Positions 13,287 to 24,464 of a stretch of 64,000 nucleotides of DNA are shown piece by piece. The DNA is taken from positions 39,784,501-39,848,500 of the forward strand of contig CM032117.1 of NCBI GenBank assembly GCA_018894105.1, in the 5' to 3' direction. The position numbers and the translations under genes were made by a program. Source of the stretch: Jacaranda mimosifolia. Taxonomy: Eukaryota; Streptophyta; Magnoliopsida; Lamiales; Bignoniaceae. The notes below the pieces were generated by a model. The model was not told where the DNA came from, searched no databases, and worked only from the letters and a program-made list of their open reading frames with translations. Every line of letters begins with the position of its first letter. The stretch's first letter is position 1.

Positions 13287-13354
13287 CTAGGGCATTGTTT
13301 GGGAGCGTTCTCCCAGACCAAGCGTGTTCTGGGAGAACACTTCCAAACACCTAG
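13287..13354. repeat. 68-bp foldback with inverted arms
   Basis: The left arm begins CTAGGGCATTGTTTGGGAG and the right arm ends ACTTCCAAACACCTAG. The two arms share CTAGG...TTTGG.AG.GTTCTCCCAGA on opposite strands, with only about 9 bp between. The outer GG...TTGTTTGG motif resembles ends of Tourist-type MITEs, so this may be a deletion remnant of one. Confidence 0.6.
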
Positions 13355-16300
13355 CAGTAAAACCCCCAATAGGAAAATCCCCAAAAACCCCTCAATATGC
13401 CTCTCAAATAACCATTATCCCCTTTCATTTCACATTCCCCTAAGCATCTAACCCTTCCCCAGAATTTGTTCCTTCTCTCCTGTTTCGTCCATCTGCCTTT
13501 CTCCCTTTATGTCTCTCTCTCTTTCACCGATTGTGTCGCCCTTTTCCCCTTCCCCCCTTCTCCATTTCGTGGGTTGAATGTCCACAAATATCTTGCGTAT
13601 TAACAGTAAGAAAGTGTTCTCACCTCCGCGTGAAGCTCCCTAACCTACATTCCCCATTTTTGCGTTGGGCAAGCTTACGAGTTTCATAACCCTGATGCGT
13701 TTTCTGGGTTAAGGTTTCTGGTTTTTTCTGTATGAAACATGTATCTACAATAGATGTGCCATATCTTACTTAGATCTAGGCTATGTAAAATCTGGCATGG
13801 TGTGCATGCGAAGTTGTAGCACATTTTGGTATTCCCATGGGTTTTTCAGTACTTTGTTCCGTAGCTCCTTGAACTGCATTTAGAGGGGTGGTTCATCTGC
13901 CACTGCAGTATATTAGGGAAACTGATACTCAATTTATTTGGGGTGAACAGTATTATGCTTTTATTTCTTGAATTTGTTGGAATGTGCCTTTGCTTTCCGC
14001 TTACGGAATGTGTTTTATGTTGGTTAGCTTGCACTTGTAGTCTTCTCTGTGATGTTGGAGTCCGCATGTTTGGGTGGTTTCCTGGGTTTGTAATTTCCAT
14101 TTTACATTTTCTCCACATCAGTGAAGGTCTTTACTTTGAATGCAACTGGTTATGCAGGTTGAAATCGATTCTTGGGGATTTTGGCCTTTCGATGTGTGTC
14201 CTTGGTTTATTTGCCAATTGTTGGGTTTTGGTCCTCTTGACGTTCTTGTTTCCCAACCTAAAGCTCTACATGTTTTAATGTTCAATGGGACAAATTCTTT
14301 GTGAAATAGTTGTTTGGTTTTCATTAGTACACCATGAATCTGTAGGGGTCTTAGTCAAGTTTTTAGGACTATTTTTTCTGAAAATTTGGGTCTGCATGTT
14401 TTGGCTAGCATTTTTCTTGCTTCCCCAATGCTTCTGGTTTGATATCCTGCATTAATATGTCCATTGGCTTGCAATGTACTCTGCTCTTATACTGGTTTGT
14501 ATGTATTCTGAACGTGGGAGTTGTAACTGTTATAGTTTTAGGTATAGGTGATGCAAACTATGCATAAGCGTTGACTTTATTATTCTAAGTCAATAATTGG
14601 CTTTTATATTATTATTGTATCTGAATGTACATCCACATCATGTGATTCTTTTGTTGGTTATCTGAATACTGTATTGCAGTCTTCCTTTATGGGCTGTAAG
14701 GCTGCAACATTTTACTGTTTGGTTGATTCCCTCTTCTGCCTAGAATGCATATGAATTAATACTATGCTTGACTAGCTTTTTTTTCTCGTGACTCTGTCAT
14801 GCATGCATCTTTTGTGTGCAGTCATATCATTTCCCTATTGATTGTACTACATTATTGAGGAATTGCCTTATAAATTGTAGCCAACCTCATTTAGCCAATC
14901 CCCCTAACCATGTAAACATATATTTATATCTCCTTCATTCCTATCCACTTGGATACACACAAAAACAATGTTGCCTTCTTGCCTTCTCATTCACATTTTG
15001 CCTCAACTTCTATAAACTACTTCTAGATTATCCTACTGTCCAAGTAAAGTCTACCAAGTTTTCTGTTGTCCAACAAATTCCTTTCAAAACGGCAGTTAAA
15101 TCCATTCCCTACAAAAGCAACCCATATCTGTATATTACATGAACCTTCTGTCATAAGTATTACAGTTTCAGTATTTGATTTGTCTCTTCAAAATTTCACC
15201 AGCTATAAGCTCTTCCGAGGATAATTTCTCCACATTCGATACCATTCCAAGTCTCAGTCTGTGTCGATTGCTCCAATACAATCCCCAACCCAAAGCTGTT
15301 GTTCTTCATCAATAAGTGAATCTGTGGCAATGTGTGTTATGCCTCTGTTATGTAGCCTTTTGATTACATTAGATACAGTAAACTACACTTGATTTTTATG
15401 TGATGTTCTGTGTATTCAGTATATGGAAATGTCTTATGTGCTTGATGCTATGATGTTTACTATTGTCTGCCCCAGTTGATTCATTTTAATCATTAGCATC
15501 ACGCTTGGGGTTTCTCCACGCCATAAGTGGAGGAGTAAGTCATTCCCCCGTGGTGACTACTAAGGTTTTGATTTTTTGAGACATTTTATGGATGGTTAAC
15601 AATGTGGTACTGAATAAAGGCAAGTAATGATGTTGCATTACTTAGCCTGAATTGGTTATGAACCATATTGGTGACTGTTGTTGGGCTACTCTGGTTTGTC
15701 CTGTTGGTATTTTTCTGGGCAGCATTATTCTGTTATGGCAGCTTGGTTTCCTATCCGCATAAGGTCTTCTGTCCCATGGCTGTCACTCCCCTTATATTAG
15801 TCCCCTTTTCTGTTAAACCATTGTCACTCCCTTGTGTGGTTCCAGTCAGCTTATTTTCTGGTTTTTGAGGCTATGCGTGTGTGTATTTGCTTGTGGATCA
15901 CAACTAGTTTTTTGGCGTTGAGTTGTTAAGTTTAATTCACAACTCCTTTTTAATTTTAATTTTTTTTTTTACAGTATGGGCCAAGTGCTTTCCTTTTGAC
16001 ACACACATATTGTGTTGCTCGTAACATGTAATGTGGGATAGTTGTAGTTGCACCCTACTCCCCTCTTAGTCATGTCTGTGCAACAGAACAGTTTCTCTAC
16101 GTCTTGTTCTCCTCCATCTTTTTGAATTTAATCCATCTCAACTAGTTATTGATCTTGGGGTGGATGGGAGTGACAGTGGCTAAAAAAAAAGGATGGTGCT
16201 TTGAGTTGGATCAGATCATATTCTATTGGTGTGTTCCCAAATATGCCCATCTCACATTTTATGTTTGTAAATTTTCCTCTTGGTTAGTTGAAGGACGTGC

Positions 16301-16400
16301 AAGACTTGTAATCACCCATCATAGGTCATGAAGATGTGTATATATCCTTCCAAAAAATTGGGAGTTCATAATCATATTTTCAATTATTTTGATTTGTAGT
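13355..16400 (+). other. T-rich non-coding stretch, intron-like; no gene supported
   Basis: A pyrimidine-rich segment at 13430-13560 (TCTCTCTCTTTC, CCCTTCCCCCC) resembles a plant 5' leader. The next 2.7 kb is T-rich on the plus strand like plant introns, with several polypyrimidine-AG tracts (for example TTTTTTTTTTTACAG at about 15960). No open frame shows family similarity or codon structure. It may be a non-coding transcript or a long-decayed gene. Confidence 0.3.
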
Positions 16401-18480
16401 ATGCTTTGAAAGATTACTTTAATATGCCAATTGTTAGGACAACTTAAGCAAAATTTGTATTAGGTCTAGTTGTTGCAAGACTTGTGATACCTATGCTAGT
16501 TTATGGGATTAGCTTGTCGGGCTACATTTATCCTTCCATGTTTATTAGTTCTTGCTAATTTTAGCATTAGAGGTTGCTTTACATTCTATTGCACTCTTGT
16601 ATTTTGTTTCACAAGGAATGCATTACTGTGACGTTAACGGTTGTATTTTTATAATTTCTCCCAAATTTGACAATATGGTCTATGAAATCCGAGAGGACAC
16701 ACCAGGTCTTTTTTCATAAATATGAAATCAATCAAGTTATAGTTTAATTGATAGGCTCGTAGGTTGACTAAACGTATATTTAACTTTAAGCCGCTAAATG
16801 TACCATATACTATTATATATGTTTATAAATATGTGGGGTTACAAAAATTTTTATTTCACAATGTCATCAAACCTCCCAAGGTCTCCACAGTTAACTTTGA
16901 ATTTACTTCCCACTTCTACAAAGCATATGGAAGTAGATATCTTAACCCCCTTGGGAAAGTTATTCTCCTCAATGACATGACTAAACATGTAATTAATTAC
17001 ATTTTAATGCTTATGCAGTTAACGGTTTTTTGAATAAGTATTTAGATTAGTTGCACATTTCATTGTGTATTTCATTTAACCTATAACTTAGTGAGTACAT
17101 CTTATGTAAAATATAAGATGTATATATATTTACATGTATGTATAAAGTTTTTATCACCATACAAGTAATCTTTATAAAAACTTGTTAGTTCAGACAATTA
17201 GAATTACCTTTTGCTGGCCCTTAAAAATAAAAATGAAGTGTATTAAAATATAGCAAAAGCTACTTATTAACAGTATCAGTTGGGAGGGCATTAATGTAGT
17301 ACATAGCACTGGTGGGTGGCTTCCGTATTGCCACATGTTACGTATATATTTAATTGTAAACTTAATCAGATAAGTTAGGGGGAATATATGTTTATAAAGT
17401 ATAGGGGTTAATATATAAAATATGTATGTGTAAAAATATTATTATATAATCCGATCATTCCCAAACTTTACAATTGTAATTAACAAAGCGCTAGCGAAAT
17501 AGTCAGAAAACTTGGAAATAAAAAATTTTTATTCTATACAGATGTTGAAAAATACTAATATTGATAAAGTGAAAAAATATTATCATATATATACATCGTA
17601 ATGCTCGTAAAACATACTTTACTATTTACGTATTATTCAACGTTATATAATATAAACAACATACAGGAAAAATTATGTTCCCAACTAATGAAACAGATCA
17701 ACATCATTATAATCAAGTAACGGTAATAATAAATGTAATAAAATTAATATTAAATAAAGAAAAAAGATATGGAAAAATAAATTTGATCGTAAAATATATT
17801 AAATATGTATGAATATTTTGTTTGCCTATTTAAATAATATCTCAAGTAAATACATTATACGAAAAAAATAATTGATTATATAAATTTTAGTTAGAATTAA
17901 CATGTGGATGTCATGTACAAAATATATATATATATTATATAGAAAATAGTACTAAACGGGCTACACATATATTTATGTGGCGATGTGTGTATATATTTTT
18001 GTATATTATTTCACATACTATACATTTAGACTATTTAAATAGTGCTTAGTAATAAAAATTGATAGACACAAATACACACAGGTATACATTACAAATGATT
18101 GTTATCTGATGGGTAATTAATAAATCTATTATTTACATATACAATATATATATCTGTATATTTTTCATATATACTTTTTATACGCACAAAAATATGCTAT
18201 TTCATACGTGTGAAGAATATTATATGTGTTTATCTTCCTACATGTAATCTGTATTTCATCATGGTCTGATAGCGAGGCAACTTACCTTAACTTCTTTTAT
18301 GGTTTCGCTTTAGTATCTTTAAGCTTGAAACATGCCGCATATTTGATGATGTTAGTGGCATTACGACACGCATGCCTTTATTTATATTAGTTTTATTGAC
18401 ATTTTAAATTGCACTCTATGATTATTATATATGTCGCCTGCTTGATTTAACATTGCTCATAATTTATTTTAATTGTAATT
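16401..18480. other. Very AT-rich intergenic DNA
   Basis: Dominated by TATATA-like and A-rich sequence, with no coding signal, recognisable RNA gene or clear repeat family. It is the left flank of the Harbinger-type cluster. I looked here for a terminal inverted repeat matching the cluster and did not find a convincing one. Confidence 0.5.
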
Positions 18481-18515
18481 TCCTGGAGCACATGACACAA
18501 TAAACTTGTTTGTAG

Positions 18516-19467
18516 ATGGATCCTTACAATCATGGGGTACTCGGTTGGCATACATACGTTGGCCTTTCGATAATGAAAGACTATTAATCGAGTTTGCCAA
18601 TGTCGAATACGAAGCCAGTCAACTGCTTTCCACCACGTTCTCAGTGTACACTTGGAATAAGATTTGCCACAAGATGAACGTGGAGCTACAACTTGTATAT
18701 ACGTACACTGTGAAGTAGCTCAAGCAAAAATGGAATAGACTCCATACATCATGGCGAATGTTTCATTCATTGATAACCAATGGTACAGGCTACGGATAGG
18801 ATTACGATCGAAACACGATCACGGATAGCAAGGGTCGCATTGCACACTGGCTTGCAATATACTTATGTTTTAATATTTGTAAATTTTTAATCAATTACTA
18901 GTATATTAATGCGATATTTGGTGTTTTAGGAGCACCCGAACCATGCCTCCTTGATGGACCATAGCTTACCATGCTACGATTACTGTACTGAGATATTCTC
19001 GAAGAATGTTGCTTCGGGTCTAATGCCAGGTCTTCGACTATGCCGCATTTAGCTACAGACAGTATTCGAAGTGGGAGCGAAAATATGACTGGAGGCAATA
19101 CTGGTGGGTCAAAACGTTTAGCTTCATCACGTGATGATGTTGATGACACCGCCGGTACTCAAGGGGAGGGTTCATCCCGCGTAGAAGGGGCAAAGAAAGG
19201 AAGTTCTAAGCAAGAGATAGGCAAGCTCGATTAGAAGACGTCCTTAACAAATGGGATGGAATGATAAAGGCAAAGTCCGAGAGGATTGGGCCTAAAGCCC
19301 AGGCCTCTATTTCTGAATGTGTTGACGCACTGCGTCACCTAGATGGGTTACCAGATCACCTATTTGGAAGAGCTATCAATTCACTTCAAAGTGCGACGAT
19401 GAGGACTTTCTTCCTACAATTAGATGATAGAGAGAAACGCCTTTCGATGGAGTCACTAGGCAATTAG
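18516..19467 (+). pseudogene. Harbinger ORF1: Myb/SANT-like DNA-binding protein, broken
   Basis: In plant PIF/Harbinger elements this second protein binds DNA and helps bring the transposase to the element ends. The N-terminal SANT module reads from RWPFDNERLLIEFANVEYEA (18560 onwards) to WNRLHTSWRMFHSLITNGTG, ending near 18830. After an apparent intron (acceptor GTTTTAG at about 18930) comes EHPNHASLMDHSLPCYDYC, then an acidic/serine linker. A C-terminal helical block follows (19261-19467), with CVDALRHLDGLP and MRTFFLQLDDREKRLSMESL, typical of this family. Breaks are a TAG before LKQKWNRL, a TAG where a Trp is expected in GYG-D, and frameshifts near 19035 and 19225. The left bound is the first ATG near the module and is uncertain. 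Confidence 0.72.
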
Positions 19468-19703
19468 ACCACCTGCCACCTTCTTTATTCCCCATCTATT
19501 ATGTTGTTGTTAAGTACTTATGTTGCTTGTTCGTGTGATTTTTAGTTGTATGTTTCATTTACTAATACTTTGGCATGTACGACCTTAATATCACCTAACT
19601 TAGTGGCATGTGATTACATCTCCTATGAATTTGTATGACATGACCACGTTTTGTATGTTTACCAACTTTCACATTATGTGTCATGCCTGTTTTCTTTAAA
19701 TAG

Positions 19704-21122
19704 ATGGCTAATGGATCAAGCTCGATGCCACCACATGACGATAAGTTGGAGTTGAGCGAAGGATCACCTGGCACCCCTGGAAGTGATGCGTCCGACGGTG
19801 CTGACAATGTATTATTCATCGCATATGTATTGTTGCCTAACCTGTATGTTGACAAAATGCCATGAAACACATCTGCGCTCCATTGAGTGGATTAGGTTGG
19901 CGAGATAATAGATGGCCATCTTGACCGATTCTACGATAGCATATGACGAAGCCAACCTTCATGAGATTGGTCTATGAATTAACCAATCGTGGGCTTTTAC
20001 CTCAAACACAACAGTGTCGAGTACCACCAACTGAGGAGGTTGCAATGTTTATGCAGACAGTTGGCTATCATCAGAGACAGAGGATTACCATGGAATGTTT
20101 TCAACACTCCTTGGAGAAGGTCAACCGCCATATACGTCGTGTGATTAGGGCGCTAAATATGTAAGCGCCTGAGCTCATAACTCCCCCAAATTTTAATGAA
20201 GTGCCCAATCAGATTCAATACAATCCTGACTTTTCCCCATATTTTCAGGTATGTTATACTTAAAGGATCACCTCTGACTATGCAATCCATCCAAGAATAT
20301 TTTGTACCTGAACTACTCACATTTGATTTGTAGGGTGCGGTGGGGGCAATCGATGGCACATTAGCGTGTGCATGGGTATCTGCTCGCAGATAGAATGCAT
20401 ATCGTTCTCGAAAAAGAAATGTCTCTCAAAATGTCATCGCCATAGCCGACTTTGACCAAATGTTTACTTATGTATCTGCAGCGTGGGAGGGGAGTGTCAA
20501 TAATGCACGAGTCTTGCTGAACGCAATCCAAAGTGACCCTATCTTTCCATTTCCCCCACCAAGTATCACGGATTGACTCTAATAACTTTACATATTCATA
20601 TGTATGTGTCATACAAAATCTTTATTGTTCAACTACTGCACAACCTACCCTAACAAATTTTGATATTCTCATTTAGGGAAGTATTACCTCGTCAATGTTG
20701 GCTTCACGAACTATATGTGCTTCTTATCCCCATGTAGACAGTCCCGGTGCCACCTCCAACAATTCGATGGTGCCTCCATATATAGTGGGCTAAGGGAGTT
20801 GTTCAACCATCGCCACGCTCGACTTAGGAACACCATAGAACGGATGTTCGGGAATATTAAGAAGCGGTTCACAATTCTAGCTTGGTGTATGCTGAGCTGC
20901 ACGGTCGCCCGGCAGACTGATATTGTCATTGCATGTTGTGCGCTGCATAATTTCATCCATAAGTATAGTTAGAATGACAACATTTTCACGATCTCAGACC
21001 TCGAACTTGACCCCGATTGGGAGACCTTCTACCACTGTGGTCACCCAAGCCAGCAGGAGATACATGCACAGTCTGAATTTTGGGATGGTCTGGCACAATG
21101 GCTGTGGGCCGACAGGCATTGA
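19704..21122 (+). pseudogene. PIF/Harbinger DDE transposase (HARBI1-like nuclease), inactivated
   Basis: Predicted exons are 19704-20248, 20334-20562 and 20679-21122, with GT-AG joins that keep phase. The N-terminus is acidic (MANGSSSMPPHDDKLE). It is followed by the helical region with GEIIDGHLDRFYDS and TKPTFMRLVYEL, then the DDE domain. The first Asp is in GAVGAIDGT (20334 onwards). The usual second Asp after WEGS is Asn here (WEGSVNNARVL). The Glu is in NTIERMFGNIKKRF. CCALHNFIH marks the end of the fold, and the tail ends WLWADRH at 21122. Stops in frame include TGA, TGA and TAG near 19863-19895, TAA at about 20161, TAG at about 20394 and TAG at about 20970. There is a one-base slip near 19942. 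With a lost catalytic Asp and several stops it cannot be an active nuclease. Confidence 0.85.
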
Positions 21123-21389
21123 TCAGTTTAGATTGAATACTTAAATCCACAATATCATGTTGTATGTGTGTTGCTGCACCTGCACTGTTTTAAAACTACT
21201 TGTCATCACTTAATATTTTGAATTGAAACTTATTGTCACCACGTTATAATACCCGATGATTGAATGTCTGTATGTATCATCACGTATCACATGTAGTGAT
21301 ATCTTTGTCTTTCTTGTCGCACTGTAACATGATAAAAATATTGTTCTGTAATTTATGTAATGAGATGTATGGTATGATTTTGCTGAAGA

Positions 21390-21830
21390 ATGAATAGGTT
21401 CGATCCTCCCATGTGTGCATGCGGTGTCGGGCCCATGAGAGTCCTTATGGCCAGGACAGAGAGGAGCTACGGAAGTTACTTTTCCAGGTGTCCAGCTGGC
21501 CTTAAGCACCCACGCAGCTTCATATAGGCAGACAGTGGAGGTGGGGAGGCAGCAAATATGTATAGGCAATGTCGACCATTTGGCGCTGCCTCATTGCTTG
21601 GTATTTATAGCACATCTACATCCACAGGTGGTTCTTCTGGGATTACATTGTCGAGTGGCCTTCCTTGCGATGAGCATAGCTCTGTGCGCACTGATCAGCA
21701 CACACCATCTCATTTAGCACACCATACGGGGCCATTCTTGCTATTGCCCTTATGTGGATGCTGTATATATATTTTGTTGCTTGTGTTGTTGCTCCTACTA
21801 GTAGTCTTATTTAAGATATTATATGTATGA
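21390..21830 (+). pseudogene. GRF-type zinc-finger ORF with C-terminal membrane segment (one in-frame TAG)
   Basis: From the ATG at 21390 the frame reads MNRFDPPMCACGVGPMRVL, then SYGSYFSRCPAGLKHPRSFI, a TAG at 21525, and AD. The pattern CxCG ... (Y/F)xxCP ... FxWAD is that of GRF zinc fingers, which bind single-stranded DNA or act as small interaction modules in other proteins. The TAG stands exactly where the conserved Trp (TGG) is expected. Past it the frame stays open for 101 codons, through a Ser/Thr/Gly linker, to a strongly hydrophobic end (LLLPLCGCCIYILLLVLLLL) that looks like a membrane helix. It lies 268 bp after the transposase and 151 bp before the intact SANT ORF, in the same direction. 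The fourth zinc ligand is unclear. It could be read as a truncated 45-aa protein. Confidence 0.55.
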
Positions 21831-21981
21831 CCACCTGCTCTGGGTGGAAAGAGACAGGTTCATGTAGTAACGGAGCACTTATAATTGCCATTTCGTATGG
21901 TTCCGTAACGTACTCAAATCTATTATATATGTTATTTTTAATATTCATTACTATTGGGTACGGTCTTTGTACCATACAGGT

Positions 21982-22750
21982 ATGAATTGGGGTGCATCGG
22001 TAGATGGTACTAGCATCGACGCTGCAAATATATGGGGACTCGACATGGAGGAGCACTTCATGCATATGTTGCTGGATGCTAACACAATTGACTCCCTAAC
22101 GGATGAACGGTACTTACAGATATGCATGCCTGACATAGCTAACAAACTTTGCCGGCACTTTCAGTGTCCATACACGACTGATTTTGTAAGGGAGAAATTT
22201 AATGAGCTTAAGGAGCGTCATGAAACAATGAAGGTGATCGTTGAGAATCCTGACATCTTCTACAAGCCATCAACGAGTGATATTGACGTGCCTACTATTA
22301 TGCGATCGAAGCTCCAAATGGTAAGGATATTGTGCACTACCATCTTCATCTTAATCTTTTGTACGATTATATATGTTTCATAACCAATTTTGTTCTTTAA
22401 TATGTGCGCAGAGATATCGACTTGCAAATCGTTATTGGCGGTGTGTGGAGACTAGATACAACCTATTATCTGAGATATTTACACCACGTGAAAGACCACA
22501 ACGAACCGGCAATCGCCCTAGCCAGCACGACAGACACGACGATCTATTATTAAATCAGCAGGAACGCCATGTCACCCAATCAAGTGCAAGCGCATCACGT
22601 AGTTCTTTGTGCTTACAGAGGTCATCTAGGCCCAACATCCCACGTTCTCATTCAAATCGAGTTAGAACAGACATGCCCGCTGGCTCAAACGGCGGAATTG
22701 ATAGGGGTTCAAGAGTTGGGCTTGCCACATCATGGTCTGAGATTGTTTGA
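21982..22750 (+). CDS. Myb/SANT-like protein of the Harbinger cluster, apparently intact (225 aa)
   Basis: Two exons, 21982-22320 and 22412-22750, each 339 nt and in phase, with a donor ATG|GTAAGG and acceptor GCGCAG|AGATAT. The first exon (MNWGASVDGTSIDAANIW...) encodes a helical module: MEEHFMHMLLDAN, then DIANKLCRHFQCPYTTDFVR and FNELKERHETMKVIVENPD, matching the three-helix plan of plant Myb/SANT-like transposon proteins. The second exon continues RYRLANRYWRCVETRYNLL and ends in a basic, Ser/Arg-rich low-complexity tail suitable for nuclear localisation or nucleic-acid contact. No stop or frameshift occurs, unlike every neighbour. It is likely nuclear and DNA-binding by family; no function is established. 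The alternative is a chance-preserved transposon ORF. Confidence 0.6.
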
Positions 22751-23040
22751 CGAATTAGCATGAGACTATCGAGACGGCGTGGCTCGCCTCACACGAGCCA
22801 AGTTAGTATGGGTCGCACACCGGACCAACCACCTACATCATCTTGAATTTGCTGTAATCTAAATGTATTATTATTATGTATCGTACTGATTATACCCTAG
22901 ATAACTTTATGTATTATAGAATCCTTGTTGGTGTTGCTAATGAGCATTGTACATGATGAATGGACATACCATGTATGATTTAAGTTTTATTTGTTGACAT
23001 GTTTACATGTATCATGATATTAACACTACGAACATAGACT

Positions 23041-23682
23041 ATGTCAAGATTATCCAATGGGACACCACCGACTCGTAATGTGCCTGTGTATGATATATTT
23101 CATGATCCCCATTGGAGGCCTCAGGAGGAGGCTGTCCTAATCATTTACTTGATGAATACTGTGCCCTCCCGTGACCTCTATAATAGACAAGTCCTCATAG
23201 ATGAGTGCTCCCATATTGCATGTTGTCTGTCTAGGACGTTTGGGAGGGTAAGGACTGTTGATGAAGTTAAGATAAAGATTCAGCAGCTGTGTGGTCGATA
23301 CTATGCATTTGGGGAGTACATGACTATACCTGGGGTGCAGTACAACACCGACACCATTATGGTGCATATTGACACATAGTATTGGGCGCATGTTGGGAAT
23401 GTAAGTTAAGTTTACCATTTTTTCCATTTCAAATAATATACAATACATATACACATAATTCACATTAAACATTGAAAATTGTAATATACCTCACTCAGGA
23501 GACTATCAGGCAAAGCTATTTATTTTCGTGTATTCGGAGAGCCCTTCTACCTCCCCCTACGATACATATTCACTGACGGCCGTGCAGCCGACCTATCTGA
23601 TGGTGGGACAGTAGGAGCTGCATCAGCATCCCTACTGGCACCTAGGACACGTGCCAGGTTCCATAATTACACGGATACGTGA
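23041..23682 (+). pseudogene. Third Myb/SANT-like ORF, broken
   Basis: Exon 1 (23041-23400) starts MSRLSNGTPPTRNVPVYDIF. It holds WRPQEEAVLIIYLMNTVPSR and VDEVKIKIQQLCGRYYAFG, then MTIPGVQYN, the usual SANT third helix followed by a Pro-Gly turn. A TAG at about 23377 precedes YWAHVGN, and a donor GTAAGT follows at 23401. Exon 2 resumes after CTCAG at about 23500. The C-terminal family block, FRVFGEPFYLPLRYIF followed by TDGRAADLSDGG, is readable only after a frame change near 23525. The frame closes with TGA at 23680-23682. It belongs to the same broad family as the ORFs at 18516 and 21982 but is clearly a separate copy. Confidence 0.6.
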
Positions 23683-23946
23683 TGGCTCTACCTCAGAGTA
23701 CGCCCCCTTAATATCATGATGTCTTCAATTATGTGTTATGTACCATTTGCAAACATATATAATATTATTAGAACACTCCCATCTTTTAATTCTGAGTGCG
23801 ATATGGACGAATTCTACATTAAAAAAAGCTGGTGTTTGGATTGATTTAATGTGTTCTTTCTACTGGCATAAGACATGCTTCCTTTACTATACAAATATGA
23901 CTTCCTTTTTAATCCAACACCACTCAAACATAATATACAAGCTTAT

Positions 23947-23947
<1 letters not shown>

Positions 23948-24033
<86 letters not shown>
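23948..24033. repeat. (TAA)n/(TTA)n self-complementary microsatellite
   Basis: About thirteen TAA units run directly into about seventeen TTA units. The tract is its own reverse complement and can form one long hairpin. Confidence 0.9.
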
Positions 24034-24035
<2 letters not shown>

Positions 24036-24215
24036 AGTAATATCAATATTAATAATAACATTTACTAATGTATACGTAATAATTTCCTCCACCCTATATT
24101 GAAGCACAGTTTGATTTTAATTACAATTTTTTTTTAAGATTTTCGTCACATTTCTTTGTCCAAGTATCTATAAAGACGAGTTGCTTTTCAATCTAAAACA
24201 CTCATATGTACCGTA

Positions 24216-24430
24216 TAAAGCGTAATAATAGTAACAGTAATAACAATATTAAGAAAATCGTAATAATAATATTAATAATAGTAATAATATTGACAATAAT
24301 AAAATGTAACAATAATAATAGTAATACTAATAGTAACAACAACAACAACAACAATACATATAAAATGTTACAATAATAATAAGAATAATAATAATAATAT
24401 TTGCAATAATAATAATAATAATAATTAAAC
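24216..24430. repeat. Imperfect AAT/ACA microsatellite-rich tract
   Basis: Interrupted AAT and AAC repeats with scattered G. The reverse strand is open only because the repeats lack stops; no protein is implied. Confidence 0.75.
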
Positions 24431-24464
24431 AAAATTTCAACTAACAAACAAATTCATAAAATAT

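Larger units (their letters stand above)
18480..23700 (+). mobile_element. PIF/Harbinger-type transposon cluster (bounds uncertain)
   Basis: Five coding units lie in the same orientation over 5.2 kb: Myb/SANT ORF1, DDE transposase, GRF zinc finger with membrane segment, intact Myb/SANT-like ORF, and a third Myb/SANT ORF. ORF1 plus transposase is the standard plant PIF/Harbinger pair. The extra three ORFs are not part of the usual description. No terminal inverted repeats or TTA/TAA target duplication were found, so the stretch could be one large element, two adjacent elements, or a partly domesticated cluster. Confidence 0.6.

Noticed and set aside
14816..15142. 108-codon frame in the T-rich stretch
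   Set aside because: Composition is that of non-coding DNA and there is no conserved motif.
23875..24447. Open frames rich in Ile/Leu/Tyr over the microsatellites
   Set aside because: Repeats of AAT/TTA lack stops and give artificial hydrophobic peptides.
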